Below are positions 28,125 through 37,900 of a stretch of DNA of 64,000 nt, in pieces. The notes under the pieces were generated by a model. That model was given only the letters and a program-made list of their open reading frames with translations, was not told where the DNA came from and ran no database searches. The stretch comes from Nodosilinea sp. FACHB-141 (lineage in GTDB: Bacteria > Cyanobacteriota > Cyanobacteriia > Phormidesmidales > Phormidesmidaceae): NCBI RefSeq assembly GCF_014696135.1, contig NZ_JACJPP010000002.1, positions 150,205 through 214,204 on the forward strand, given 5' to 3'. A program made the position numbers and the translations under genes. How positions within the stretch are numbered: the stretch's first letter is position 1; each line of letters opens with the position of its first letter.

Positions 28125-31100
28125 TACGGTTGCCTCCTGTGCAGGGTCTGCGACACATGGGTGAGAAGGGCAGGATAGCTGAGATGAACCAGCCCTCGAC
28201 GGCGAGAGTGCAAAATTTCGACTTCTCCGGTAGCTTCCCGAGTGGCAGGGGAGATCCACCGAAAGGGATCTAACACGGGGATGAGCTGCCCACCTTTGAC
28301 CCCTCGCTCAGCTTCAATAAAGTGCAACCCCCGCAGTACCGCTATCAGACAGGGATGGATCTGGGAATCGCCCTCTGGGTCAAGCAGGTGCTGGCGGCCA
28401 CGCTCTGCCCTAATGTCTCGCACCCGATGGTCAGACACCAAGAAGTACACACAGAACCCGGACTGGGGCCGCTTTTCTTCATCGACGGCATGCAGCGTGG
28501 CAAAGGTGTAGACCGGAATGATGTCTCGCACCACATCCATGGCGGTATTGGGGAGAAAATTGACGTGGTCTTCAGCTTTTAAAATTTCAAAGGCGGCTTC
28601 TTTGCGGTCCCGCTTCCGCAGGCGGGTAGCGGGGAAAACATCTCGTAGTAGGGGGTAAAGGATCAGGTCTGGAAACGATTGAAAGACCTCTTCGAGAAAG
28701 GTGACTGGGGTCAAAGGCGAGTTGTGGTCAGCAATGCGGTTGAGATGTCGCCCCCCATAGGCATGGGACAGCAAAATGATGTGCTTGCAGCCGAGCTGGC
28801 GAAGATGTCCGATTTCTTCTCGAACGAGGCGTTGGTTTTGCATCTCCTCGTGGGATCTGACAATGTCAGATTGGGTGCGCTCTGGCTTTAGCTCGTACCC
28901 GGAAAAGGGTTGGGCGATCGCTGAGGCGATATAGCTCTGGGTAAAGAACAGGTGGCTTCTGTTGTCGCCATTTGAAGTGGGGGCCTCATCACAGGGGCGC
29001 GTGGAGTAGGAAATCAGGCCGATTGTCTCGACATGAGGTTGAGACGGGGTGGTCAGCGCCAGGGGAAAAGCACTGACTAGGGCATCAAACGCGCCAGACT
29101 TAACATACCGAGCTGAATCAGAGGCCAGATTATCTAGGGTGATCCCTTGCATGCGGACTGGACCATCTTGAGCCAGTAGTGCCTCTATGGACTGGGCAGC
29201 TCCGTAGACGTATGCTTCGCCTTCGCTATCGCTGTTTTTGCCAGTCTGCTGAAGACGCAGCATCAGGGTCGTAAAGTCTGTCGGCGACTCCGCCGCACCC
29301 TCTCGCAATCGCTGAATGATTCGCCACAGGCAGCAGTAAATTAATAGGGGAAAGGCGGCGATCGCGGCAGCATGCCACTGTTGGGTGTCTGCCCCTCCTT
29401 TTTGAGCCCTACTCTGACGGGTCAACGTGCGCAACTCATACTCAACTAGCACTGACGACGATAGCGCCCATGCTTTAGCCTGCTTGGCTGTTGGGGTTAA
29501 ATTGTAGGGCTGGTCTTTACCCGACTCGCAGGGTACCCAGATAACCTGAAGTAGCTGCCCCGGAAACAAGCGCTGGGCCTGCATGATGTGGGGGTCTGCG
29601 CCCTTGTTGGGTACCAGGTTGTGCTCTGTTAGCTCGGTGGTGACTTTGAGGGAAAACAGCAGTTGAGTCACATCGGGAGTATCAGAAATTTCGATGTGGT
29701 TAAACCATTCCACTGACTCCTGATTCTGAGTTGGGGCACTCACCAACAGGTCTTTTACCCCTGGTTCAGCCCCTTCCAACCGGCTCCAGGCGACAACGCC
29801 CCGTTTCACGCAAATAAATTGTTGCGCTGTGCGGCGCTGGGCCTGAGCCACAATTTTGTTGCCTTTGTCTTGCAGCAGCTTAATCATCGCCCGCGAAACG
29901 GCCTGCATGGCTCCGGTGCGATCCCTAAGATCTTGAATCAAGGTTTGGATGCCAGGTCTGCCGTCAGCCATTAAGGTCGCCAGGCGTGTTTGGAGAGTCT
30001 GGGTAATTGTGGTCGTCGAAATCTCCTGAGCTTCCCCGGAGAGTTTAGGGATGACGGCGTCCAGCACAATTAGCTCAGCCAGGCGTCGGCACAGGCTGTA
30101 GGGTGACACGCTTAGCGGATCTTCCGCCAGCAGAGTTTCGCTGATGAAGTCTAGGCGAGCGTCAAAGGCCGGTTTCCCTTTTTCAGGATTATTGCCATTG
30201 ATGCGGAAGCGATAGCTGACTCCTCGCTGCACACCATAGCTGTCTTTACTGCTGACCTTCTCCTCAAAAATTTGAGTTTTCCATTCGGGCCATACCGCTA
30301 GGCATGTGTAGAAGGTGGCTTGGTTTAGGTAGGTGGCCAGGTCAAACTCAGCATTCTGACCGTAATGAGCGGTCAGGTCAACAGATAGGCCATCCGCTTT
30401 AACCGTTTCCACCAGCGCTAGAGCCCTGTCGATATACTCTACCAGGTATTGATTATCGCGCTGGGTACTGCTACGAGCCTGCTCGGCAACGGTCTCCATG
30501 ATTCTGAAGGCGACGTTTAGCCGCACGCGGGACAGCGCTGCGTCGTCTAGAAAATTGAGGAATCGCGTAATCTGGCTATCGGCGCGATCGCGTTCAGCCT
30601 CCAGGCTGTCGATGGCATCACCGATATCATCTTCGTCAAAGCCGCGCTGCTCAAGGCGAGATGCGATCGCTTCTTTCATGCGGCCAAAGCAGTTATCGGC
30701 CTCGACCTGTTCGACCGCCACCAAAACCTTGGCGACTGCCGCAGAACGGTTGCGATCGCTGGAGTCAAACGCCAGGGGCTGAAGATTAGCCTGGTAAACC
30801 TGATCTTTGAAAGTGGCTCCTACAGAGGAGGCCAGGGTTTGAAGCTGCTGGGCCGGGCGATCTAGCAACAGCTTGGGCAGGTCAGACTCATCTGGTAGAG
30901 CAGCGTCCAGAGCCTGATCGATAGCCGCGATCATTTTGTCGAGGTGCCCCGGTAGCTTGGCTGGGTTGCCCTCGGGTAGCTCTCCGCCCAGCTTGGCCCT
31001 GAGGCCAAAGGGAGGCGCATTAAAATCTTGGACAAAACCGCCTGTATCCGAGGGTTTGAAGGCGTCTTTGAACTTGGTGTGGGAGAAAAGCCTAAGCAAG

Positions 31101-31309
31101 ACCGCTGAGGTACAAACCCGCAGACGGGTCTTGTTTGTTGCTGGGTCGGCGCTGAAGAGAAACAGCGATCGCTTTTTTGGGTCGGAATCCTGAGATGGAT
31201 CCTGTTCGGTAACGATTGAATCGGCAAGTAGCTCTAGGAGCTTAGCCAGATCGACAGATGGCCGAGCTGAAGGTGCCTGAATCTTGGCACCCCGATCTTG
31301 GGTAGTCAT
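28124..31309 (-). CDS. 1061-aa protein of unknown function, partner of the helicase
   Basis: Not recognised. ATG 31309 is chosen because AAAGGAGG lies about 12 bases upstream; an in-frame extension to 31420 has no such site. The N-terminal two thirds are mostly helical, with a long charged stretch (about 190-300) and a hydrophobic segment (AAIAAFPLLIYCCLWRII, about 665-685). The C-terminal third looks like a separate alpha/beta domain: HVETIGLISYSTRP, HLFFTQSYI, GCKHIILLSHAYGG (about 860) and SGFCVYFLVSDHRV. No nucleotide-binding motif or Cys cluster is seen. The stop overlaps the start of the helicase gene (TAATG), so fixed-ratio production of a two-protein complex is likely. Confidence 0.7.
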   Translation of the reverse strand: MTTQDRGAKIQAPSARPSVDLAKLLELLADSIVTEQDPSQDSDPKKRSLFLFSADPATNKTRLRVCTSAVLLRLFSHTKFKDAFKPSDTGGFVQDFNAPPFGLRAKLGGELPEGNPAKLPGHLDKMIAAIDQALDAALPDESDLPKLLLDRPAQQLQTLASSVGATFKDQVYQANLQPLAFDSSDRNRSAAVAKVLVAVEQVEADNCFGRMKEAIASRLEQRGFDEDDIGDAIDSLEAERDRADSQITRFLNFLDDAALSRVRLNVAFRIMETVAEQARSSTQRDNQYLVEYIDRALALVETVKADGLSVDLTAHYGQNAEFDLATYLNQATFYTCLAVWPEWKTQIFEEKVSSKDSYGVQRGVSYRFRINGNNPEKGKPAFDARLDFISETLLAEDPLSVSPYSLCRRLAELIVLDAVIPKLSGEAQEISTTTITQTLQTRLATLMADGRPGIQTLIQDLRDRTGAMQAVSRAMIKLLQDKGNKIVAQAQRRTAQQFICVKRGVVAWSRLEGAEPGVKDLLVSAPTQNQESVEWFNHIEISDTPDVTQLLFSLKVTTELTEHNLVPNKGADPHIMQAQRLFPGQLLQVIWVPCESGKDQPYNLTPTAKQAKAWALSSSVLVEYELRTLTRQSRAQKGGADTQQWHAAAIAAFPLLIYCCLWRIIQRLREGAAESPTDFTTLMLRLQQTGKNSDSEGEAYVYGAAQSIEALLAQDGPVRMQGITLDNLASDSARYVKSGAFDALVSAFPLALTTPSQPHVETIGLISYSTRPCDEAPTSNGDNRSHLFFTQSYIASAIAQPFSGYELKPERTQSDIVRSHEEMQNQRLVREEIGHLRQLGCKHIILLSHAYGGRHLNRIADHNSPLTPVTFLEEVFQSFPDLILYPLLRDVFPATRLRKRDRKEAAFEILKAEDHVNFLPNTAMDVVRDIIPVYTFATLHAVDEEKRPQSGFCVYFLVSDHRVRDIRAERGRQHLLDPEGDSQIHPCLIAVLRGLHFIEAERGVKGGQLIPVLDPFRWISPATREATGEVEILHSRRRGLVHLSYPALLTHVSQTLHRRQP

Positions 31310-31573
31310 ATTGGGTGGTCCTCCTTTTCTCGGTCTTGCGACCGCTTCACTCTCCCAGGCGACCAACCCAGAGGAGTGGGAACTAAACAATGAATAACTT
31401 AGTATTTCCCAAAATGTCAAGTCCAGCTAAGAATCTTCGATGAAGTCTAGCTTTTCCTATTACCTGGCCAGCCGACCTGATAGCAAAAATTTCGGTATGG
31501 CCAGACTTTTAGCGAACAGAAAGATAGTAGTTCAAAATTCATTATGGTATTTTGCTAGCAGGCTTTAGATTAG
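31310..31573 (-). promoter_or_regulatory. 264-bp gap, likely promoter of the two-gene module
   Basis: This is the only long gap on the minus strand between 24.2 and 56.7 kb. It is AT-rich and precedes the coupled 1061-aa/1294-aa pair, so the pair probably has its own promoter. I do not find a -35/-10 pair that I would defend. Confidence 0.35.
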
Positions 31574-31990
31574 CTAACTATGGCCATTAAACCAGGACAG
31601 TTGTTTCCCGATGGCTAATCCCTTCAGAGGAATAACTACAACATATTCAGCGTCGTTAAGTTTTGGGGCAAGATTTTCACGGTACGTCTCTCCAGCAAAA
31701 ATATGGATTTCACTAGAGTTATTGGTCAATCTTTTAATTTCATCAAGCACATTCTGAGCCCATTCGTTTCTAGCCTCTGAAGGAATTGACTTCAAAGTCT
31801 TATCATAGGGAGAAATAACATCAGAAGGCTCGACAAGCCCATGCTGAGCTGAAAGAATAAACCAAATTGAGTAGTGTTTCTCAACGTAAGCCTTAGCTTT
31901 AATGAACCAGGTTGACTGGTAAAGGTCTTTAGCAGCGCAAGGGTAGTATTGCTTTTTGCTAACACAAGAGACTAATGCAATTTTATCCAT
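31574..31990 (-). CDS. DUF6884-like (YaaA-like) protein
   Basis: A 138-aa protein. It begins MDKIALVSCVSKK, has PCAAKDLYQSTWFIKAKAYVEKH, then WFILSAQHGLVEPSDVISPYDKTLKS, and ends in PLKGLAIGKQLSWF. This order of CxSKK, AKDLY, LSAxHGL and PYD motifs is that of the DUF6884 family, related in layout to YaaA proteins. The biochemical role is unknown. ATG 31990 is used; TTG 31999 would overlap the preceding stop. Lower GC than the neighbouring helicase genes. It follows the GIY-YIG gene by 5 bp, so they are one unit. Confidence 0.7.
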   Translation of the reverse strand: MDKIALVSCVSKKQYYPCAAKDLYQSTWFIKAKAYVEKHYSIWFILSAQHGLVEPSDVISPYDKTLKSIPSEARNEWAQNVLDEIKRLTNNSSEIHIFAGETYRENLAPKLNDAEYVVVIPLKGLAIGKQLSWFNGHS

Positions 31991-31995
31991 GCAAG

Positions 31996-32904
31996 TCAAC
32001 CCATGAATTGAGCGGAGGGAAGCTGCTCAGTCACTAGCAAATGCGAGGCAATCAAGTCGTTTTCAAGCTCTAACCGGTGGTGCTCTTTCCAAATAGGGTT
32101 TATTACCCAAGAAAACTCAAGCGGGCAAGCCTCTTGAAAGACTAAGTCTTGTGCTCTCCTGGCTCTACTGACTTTACTTAGATGGGCCTTTAGCCTGGCC
32201 TGCAATTGACCTTGCCCAATATAAACCAGGTTTTTTCTACCTTGGCTGCGAATTCGATATAAGCCCTGAGCTTCTTGAGGAATTTTCAAAATAGCTTCTG
32301 GTGGTAGCCACTCTGACCACTGATGACCAGCCCAGTTTGCCCTGTCTGGAATGCTCATCAAAGACCCAGTTGGTTGAATACCAAGAACATGACTGTTATC
32401 CAATGCTAATGTCAATCCGCCTCTATTGCGCTTCCCTAAAGCTGTCAGGCGGGCGTTATTGGCTGTGGACATTTGGTACCCAGTTGGCATTCTGCCGAAG
32501 TTAACCTCTGGAGACCTTTGATGAGTATATCGGTACAAGCTAATGGATAGCGCCTCTAGCCCCTTACGCCAGGGAGTACTCCACTCTCCGTCTAGAATAG
32601 ACACTTCAAAGTTGCAGCCTTCGGCATGCCTAATAGACCAAAGCGCGGGTGCAGCAGTATGAGGGTCTCTGTATGGCATTTCTACAGCGTATATACCTCT
32701 CAACATTCCCATACGCTTTTTGAGATTCATGTTGCCTGCACCGGTTTGACCAATGTAAGCCAGTTCTTGCTGCCCTGCTCGGCGGATGCGATAGAGCCCT
32801 GGCAATGAAGGAATCCGATTACCCCTCCAACATTCGTACAGAGGTTGCCAATCCGACCAATGAGCTAACTGCTGAACCACCCAGCCAGAGAAATTTTCAA
32901 ACAT
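31996..32904 (-). CDS. Protein with two GIY-YIG-like nuclease domains
   Basis: A 302-aa protein. Two copies of a GIY-YIG-type strand pair are visible: SLPGLYRIRRAGQQELAYIGQTG (about residues 33-55) and EAQGLYRIRSQGRKNLVYIGQGQ (about 208-230), each followed by a helix with RL-K or LKKR. GIY-YIG nucleases cut DNA using the tyrosines and a downstream glutamate; I cannot identify the glutamate with certainty in either copy, so activity is uncertain. ATG 32904 is chosen because ATGTTTGA overlaps the stop of the UvrD gene (8 bp). Translational coupling with that helicase suggests they work together. Confidence 0.75.
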   Translation of the reverse strand: MFENFSGWVVQQLAHWSDWQPLYECWRGNRIPSLPGLYRIRRAGQQELAYIGQTGAGNMNLKKRMGMLRGIYAVEMPYRDPHTAAPALWSIRHAEGCNFEVSILDGEWSTPWRKGLEALSISLYRYTHQRSPEVNFGRMPTGYQMSTANNARLTALGKRNRGGLTLALDNSHVLGIQPTGSLMSIPDRANWAGHQWSEWLPPEAILKIPQEAQGLYRIRSQGRKNLVYIGQGQLQARLKAHLSKVSRARRAQDLVFQEACPLEFSWVINPIWKEHHRLELENDLIASHLLVTEQLPSAQFMG

Positions 32905-34930
32905 GGAGCGAAAGAAACTGTGTGGGCTTTCCCTGCCAGCAAAGATAGGCAAAGTCGCGGGCGCGGGTGATGGTGACGTAGAGCAGATGTCGTTCTAGTT
33001 CGATAGATTCTGCCTTGGCCTCATCATCGGAGGCTTCCGAAAGAGCTTTCGGGAGCGGCAGAATGTTATGTGACAAATCGATGGCAAATACCGCTTTGAA
33101 CTCTAGGCCTTTGGCACGATGCATGGTGCCGAGGCGAACGGCGAAACCTGACTCGTTGTCTTGACTGTTTAGGTTGATGTAAGGGATTTGTAGGCTCTGT
33201 AAATGCTCTTGAACTGGGGATAGAAGATAGCGAGTTCTAGCAAATATACCGACTTCAGATAGCAAAAGCCCTCGCTCGGTCAGATTTTGAATTTCTTTAG
33301 CAACAAATTGGGCTTGCTGTTCGGGGCTGTCAAAGGCGGTGAGAACAGGTTCTGGGCCTTGAAGCAAACTGACGGTGCCCTTGCGGGTTTCGCGGCTACC
33401 GTCTAAGTCATCGCTTTCGAGGTCGGTAATGCGGTCGGCAAAGCGGCGAATTTGCTCGGTGGTGCGGTAGTTGATCTTCAGCGTGCGCGATCGCCCTTGA
33501 ACGTTGATACCCAGAGACTTGAGGGAGAATTTGCCTTGATAGATACGCTGCCCCCCATCGCCTACCATCATGAAGCTGTTAGGGCCATCTCCAGCTAGAG
33601 CGGCGAGGAACTTGAGCTCTTGGGGGCGGAGGTCTTGGACTTCATCGACAATAACGGCGTCATAGCCCTGGCTGACTAACCCATGGGCTAGAACGTCGCT
33701 GGCGCGGCGAAAGTAGTGACCCCAATCGGCTTTGTGGTCGTTGTCGAGGTGGGCCAAGACTTTTTCGAGCACCTGCCAGACCTGGCGACGATCGCGCACG
33801 GTGAGGGGAGTGCCACGTCCTTTTCGGCTAACGGAGCGAAATTCATCCCAGGTCAGAATGCCGTGGGGTTGAATGACTAAACGCCACTCTTGCCAGAGGG
33901 ACGTAATGTCTAGAGGGCAGGTGGGCGAGCTGTAGAGTTCGAGGAGCGGTTTGATGTCGCTATCGCCGACGGTACGACAGCCTTGTTTTGCTTTGCCCAA
34001 AACTGAACTGGCTTGGCTGGCTACGGAGGTGACGGTGATATTGTCTGACTCTTCTGGGGTGCAGAGGAGTTGGAGGTTGTGCTTTAGGTTGTCGCACAGG
34101 GTGTTAACGAAGGTCGTTAAGAGTACCTTTTTGCCTTGGCGGGCTAGGTGCCGGGCGCGATGGAGGGCGACGACGGTTTTGCCCGTGCCTGCAGAACCTG
34201 TCACTTTGACAGGGCCATTGAAATTACCGGTCACTAGCCGCCGCTGAGAGGGATGGAGAAAACCAATCCAGGTGGCTAGCGGGGCCTGGAGCATTTTCTC
34301 CAGTTCGCCCTGGCTTTTCACGGTAATAAAGCGGCGCTGGGTGTCGGCATTGTCAGCCACAGCCTTGGATGTGGGTGCAACAGGAGGAGCCACCAATTCC
34401 CCTGAGGCCACTTGCAGCAGTCGTTCTGAGACTTCTTCGGGAAGTCTCTCGATGATGTTGAGCAGGTCATCGGCGGTGATCAGCTGCCGCAGCACGGGCA
34501 GCCAGTCGTTGGGCAACCCCAAACTCAGCAAGTAATCGTCTTCATAGGCATCAAACAGACCAACTTGCCAAGATTCTCGCCTGGGGACAATTTCTTCGAC
34601 AGACTCAACGACTTCGACGATCTGTAGGGCTCCTGTCTTGTCATTAAACTCGACCTTGCGGTTGCTGGCCCAGTGGTAAGCGTCGTCGTGGTGCCCGGCA
34701 TGGAGCAATGCCCAGGTATCGCCATCTTTATAGACGATTGCTCTCAGATCTTGGGTAATGCGTGCTGACCAGAGGTTATCGTTTTTGATTTTGGTAAGGC
34801 GCTCCAAACTGAGGCTGGGTTGGGCTGGGTTGTCCTGAAATTTGAGAATAAAGTCGTTGGCCCGTTTGACTTCTGCGCCACTCAAGCTAACCAAGGATTG
34901 AAATAGAGATTTGCAGATCAGTACATTCAT
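32897..34930 (-). CDS. UvrD/Rep-type helicase with RelE-like N-terminal domain
   Basis: A 677-aa protein. The first 95 residues resemble the RelE/ParE ribonuclease-toxin fold (RLTKIKNDNLWSARITQDLRAIVYKDGDTWALLHAGHHDDAYHWA). The rest is a superfamily 1 helicase: VTGSAGTGKTVVALHRA (P-loop, residues 245-252), VIVDEVQDLRPQE (motif II), VGDGGQRIYQ (motif III), INYRTTEQI (motif IV), TMHRAKGLEFKAV (motif V) and LLYVTITRARD (motif VI). All motifs are intact. The front domain probably binds or senses the helicase rather than acting as a free toxin (inference). It lies 8 bp after the DUF1998 helicase and overlaps the GIY-YIG gene. Confidence 0.88.
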   Translation of the reverse strand: MNVLICKSLFQSLVSLSGAEVKRANDFILKFQDNPAQPSLSLERLTKIKNDNLWSARITQDLRAIVYKDGDTWALLHAGHHDDAYHWASNRKVEFNDKTGALQIVEVVESVEEIVPRRESWQVGLFDAYEDDYLLSLGLPNDWLPVLRQLITADDLLNIIERLPEEVSERLLQVASGELVAPPVAPTSKAVADNADTQRRFITVKSQGELEKMLQAPLATWIGFLHPSQRRLVTGNFNGPVKVTGSAGTGKTVVALHRARHLARQGKKVLLTTFVNTLCDNLKHNLQLLCTPEESDNITVTSVASQASSVLGKAKQGCRTVGDSDIKPLLELYSSPTCPLDITSLWQEWRLVIQPHGILTWDEFRSVSRKGRGTPLTVRDRRQVWQVLEKVLAHLDNDHKADWGHYFRRASDVLAHGLVSQGYDAVIVDEVQDLRPQELKFLAALAGDGPNSFMMVGDGGQRIYQGKFSLKSLGINVQGRSRTLKINYRTTEQIRRFADRITDLESDDLDGSRETRKGTVSLLQGPEPVLTAFDSPEQQAQFVAKEIQNLTERGLLLSEVGIFARTRYLLSPVQEHLQSLQIPYINLNSQDNESGFAVRLGTMHRAKGLEFKAVFAIDLSHNILPLPKALSEASDDEAKAESIELERHLLYVTITRARDFAYLCWQGKPTQFLSLHV

Positions 34931-34938
34931 AGGGTTGC

Positions 34939-37900
34939 CTACAGCGCCTGGAGAATGGTTTCGATGGCCTGAGGGACTTTGGGGTTAATGGCGAGCACTG
35001 ATTTACCCTGGGCGGTTAAAGCCGTTTGGAGGTCGTCCACATCGTCTGCTCTGGCATCGACCAGGTAAATGAGCGCGGTGCCTCGACAGACTTGGGCGGT
35101 GTAGGTACCAACAACTTGACCGTTGACTTCCACATCACTGCCACCATCGACTTGAATATCACTGTGCTGGGCCAGGGCTTTGATTAGGGATCGCCAGTCT
35201 GGCTCAAAGAGTTCAAGGGGTTCTTGTAAGTCGGAAGTGTCTGAACCTGCTGAGCCCCCCTCAGGGGGTTCAGACACTTCCGGTTGGGTAACAAACCAAT
35301 CCGACGAATTGCGAATGGCATCGGCCCTAGGCCTGTCTAGTAAAAGTCTGCCCAGGCGGAAGAAATATTTAGCCATCCGGTCGCGATCCTCTAAATCGCC
35401 TGCGGGGATAGCGATCACTTCGTAGCCTTCGTTGCTCAGATCCTCGCGAATGGCTTGGTCTTTGGCCTGGCGCTCGGTATTGCCGTGGAGAGGGCGGCTC
35501 ATGCCATCGAGATAGATACAGACTCCTTCTTTAATGTCGGTGGGATCGGGGTAGAAGAAGTCTGGGGTGGTGGTGCCTAAGGGCTTGCCCAGGTCAATGC
35601 TGTGCTGGGGGATGGGGTCAGGAAACCCAGCTCGCCTCAGCATGGTCTGGAGCAAGGCTTCAGCATGGTTGACCGGGCGGTGTTCGTCGTCCTCTTCATT
35701 CCTGGGCAGGTTGGCTGGAATGGTGTGACTTCTGGTGAGAATGTCTTCCCACTCCCGCAATTTTTTCAGCGCTGTATGCCGGTTGAGGTGCCTGTGGTAG
35801 TAGGCATTGCGAAAATTAAACAGACAGTCGATACAAGCGGTCTGGCAGCGAGATTTGCAATCGCTGAGCACTGAAATGGCCGCTTCAACTACCCCTGTCC
35901 ACTTGGTCAGCAATTGCTCTAGCAAACCAGAACCGCCCGGCATGGGGTCGTAGAGCAACACGTCTACCCGTTCACTGCCGGGATGGCCAATGGTGAGGAT
36001 TTGAAGATCTTCTAGCTCCATTTCTAGAACGTTGCTAGCCCCGTGGCGAATGGCTTCCATAATGCTGTAAGCTACTTCGCGGTTTTCGCAGTCTTGGAGA
36101 CTGAAGGCATCGGCAATGATATCGGCAAAGAAACCAACAGGCTCAATTTTGGTGCGGCAGCGATTTTCGTGATCCTCTTTGAAGAGATTTAGGTCTTGCT
36201 CGGACGTGAAGGGGGAACGGCTGCGACCACAGACCAGACAGACGGTGTAGCCCAGGTCTCCAGTTCGCACTAGGTTAGCGGGGCCAACGTTGACCAGTCG
36301 CAGGTGAACTCCTCGGCGGAGTTGAACCGATTGGTCTTTCCACTGAAATGCGAGGCCGCCGCTGTGACGCCCTTGCTCGTAGCCCATGATGGTAACCGGC
36401 ATCTGGAAGCGGTTGTCTTCGTCGTCGGAAATGTTTGACTGGTGGGATAGATCCACGTCGCACATGGGGACGGCTTTGATAGAAGCTGAAGACAAGCTGG
36501 ACGAGAGCTGTTGCCCGCTGCCGATTTCTTTAATAGCTTCGCTGGCAACATCGACCTGGAAGTAGGTGGGGTCTTCGGGCTCTAGGTGGAAGTAGCGGGG
36601 CACGAAGCGCTGGCCGTTGGCATAGATTAAATTGCCGGGGACGTATTCGCGCAGGGCCACACTGGGGGGCCGAGGCAGGTCAAAGTCTGACATCCAGGTG
36701 ATGCTGCGGGGCATCTGGGCTGTCCCCTGGATGTGTCCACCATCGAGCCCGTAGCCAGGAAGAAAACTCTCAGCGGCGAGGACGCTGTAGGTGATGGTGT
36801 CGTCCACGCCTTCGGCATCGCTTCCCTTTCTAAAGGTTTGCCCTTTGAGTCGTTTGACCAGGCGATCGCAGCGGCGAAACAGGGCATCATCTTCTGGATC
36901 GAGTGCCCCCTTGAGAATGCGTTCTTCACTGAGCCGCCGGAGCTGGCCCATGGCCCACTGTAGACGTTTCCACAGAGTCAGAATGACCTTGGCTAACTCA
37001 TCGCCCATAATGGCAATGTGGTGCTTTAACTCAGCTTCCTTAACGGCCATGGCGTCGCTCTCGGGCCAGGCTTTAGCAAAGGCCTGATCGACGTGCCCAT
37101 ACAGGGCGATCGCATGTTTTTGAATCAGCCCGTTCAGGCTGCTGACATCCAGAGGTCCGGAACGCACAAAGCCACTGTCATCAAACAGGTAGTTTTTGAC
37201 CTGGCCGGGGAAGCAGGTCTCCAGGACGGATTGAATTTCGTCGCGATCGCCCTGGGGGATGCCGTGGCCGGTGCGGGACATCTGGTGCAGCGTGGTCAGC
37301 ACCGCTGCCCGTACATGCTTACCCACCATCAGGGTATTGCGGAGGTTGAGCTTGGGGGGCTCGATCAGCCCATCCAATAGGCGCAGGGGATCGGCAAAAT
37401 AGGAGCGATCGTGGCTGGCTCCTCGGGCGTAGGTGAGGTTGACCGCCATGCGGTAACGACGCCCAGCTCGGCCCGCTCGCTGCCAGTAGTTGGCCGGGAG
37501 CGGCGGTACATTGCGCATGAGGACAGAATCTAGGGAGCCAATGTCGATACCCATTTCGAGAGTGGGGGTACAAACCAGGGCGTTGATCAGTTCGCTGTCG
37601 CCTTTGAAAATGCGCTCAATGCGATCGCGGGTTTCGTGGGGCACCTGGGCCGAGTGTTCTTCAGGCCGCAGCATGGCAAACTGCTCGTCTAAAACGCGCA
37701 GGTCGTAATCGTCGGTGCTCTCGGGTTCAAAGGCAATGGTGCCATCACAACGCCAGGTGGTGCAGGCCAAACGCGGCGTGGGGCGCGGGTGAGCCCGACG
37801 ACAGACATTGCAACGGTAAACGCCCTTACCGGGAGTAATGCGCAGCTTATCGGCATCAATTTGGTAGACCCCTTCACACCCTTTAAGGGTCTGCTTCCAG

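Noticed and set aside
28124..31309. A PIWI/Argonaute-type protein
   Set aside because: The C-terminal alpha/beta pattern raised the idea, but I see no DEDX or R/E catalytic set. Left as unknown.
32897..33200. A RelE toxin-antitoxin pair
   Set aside because: The RelE-like domain is fused to a helicase and no antitoxin gene lies beside it.
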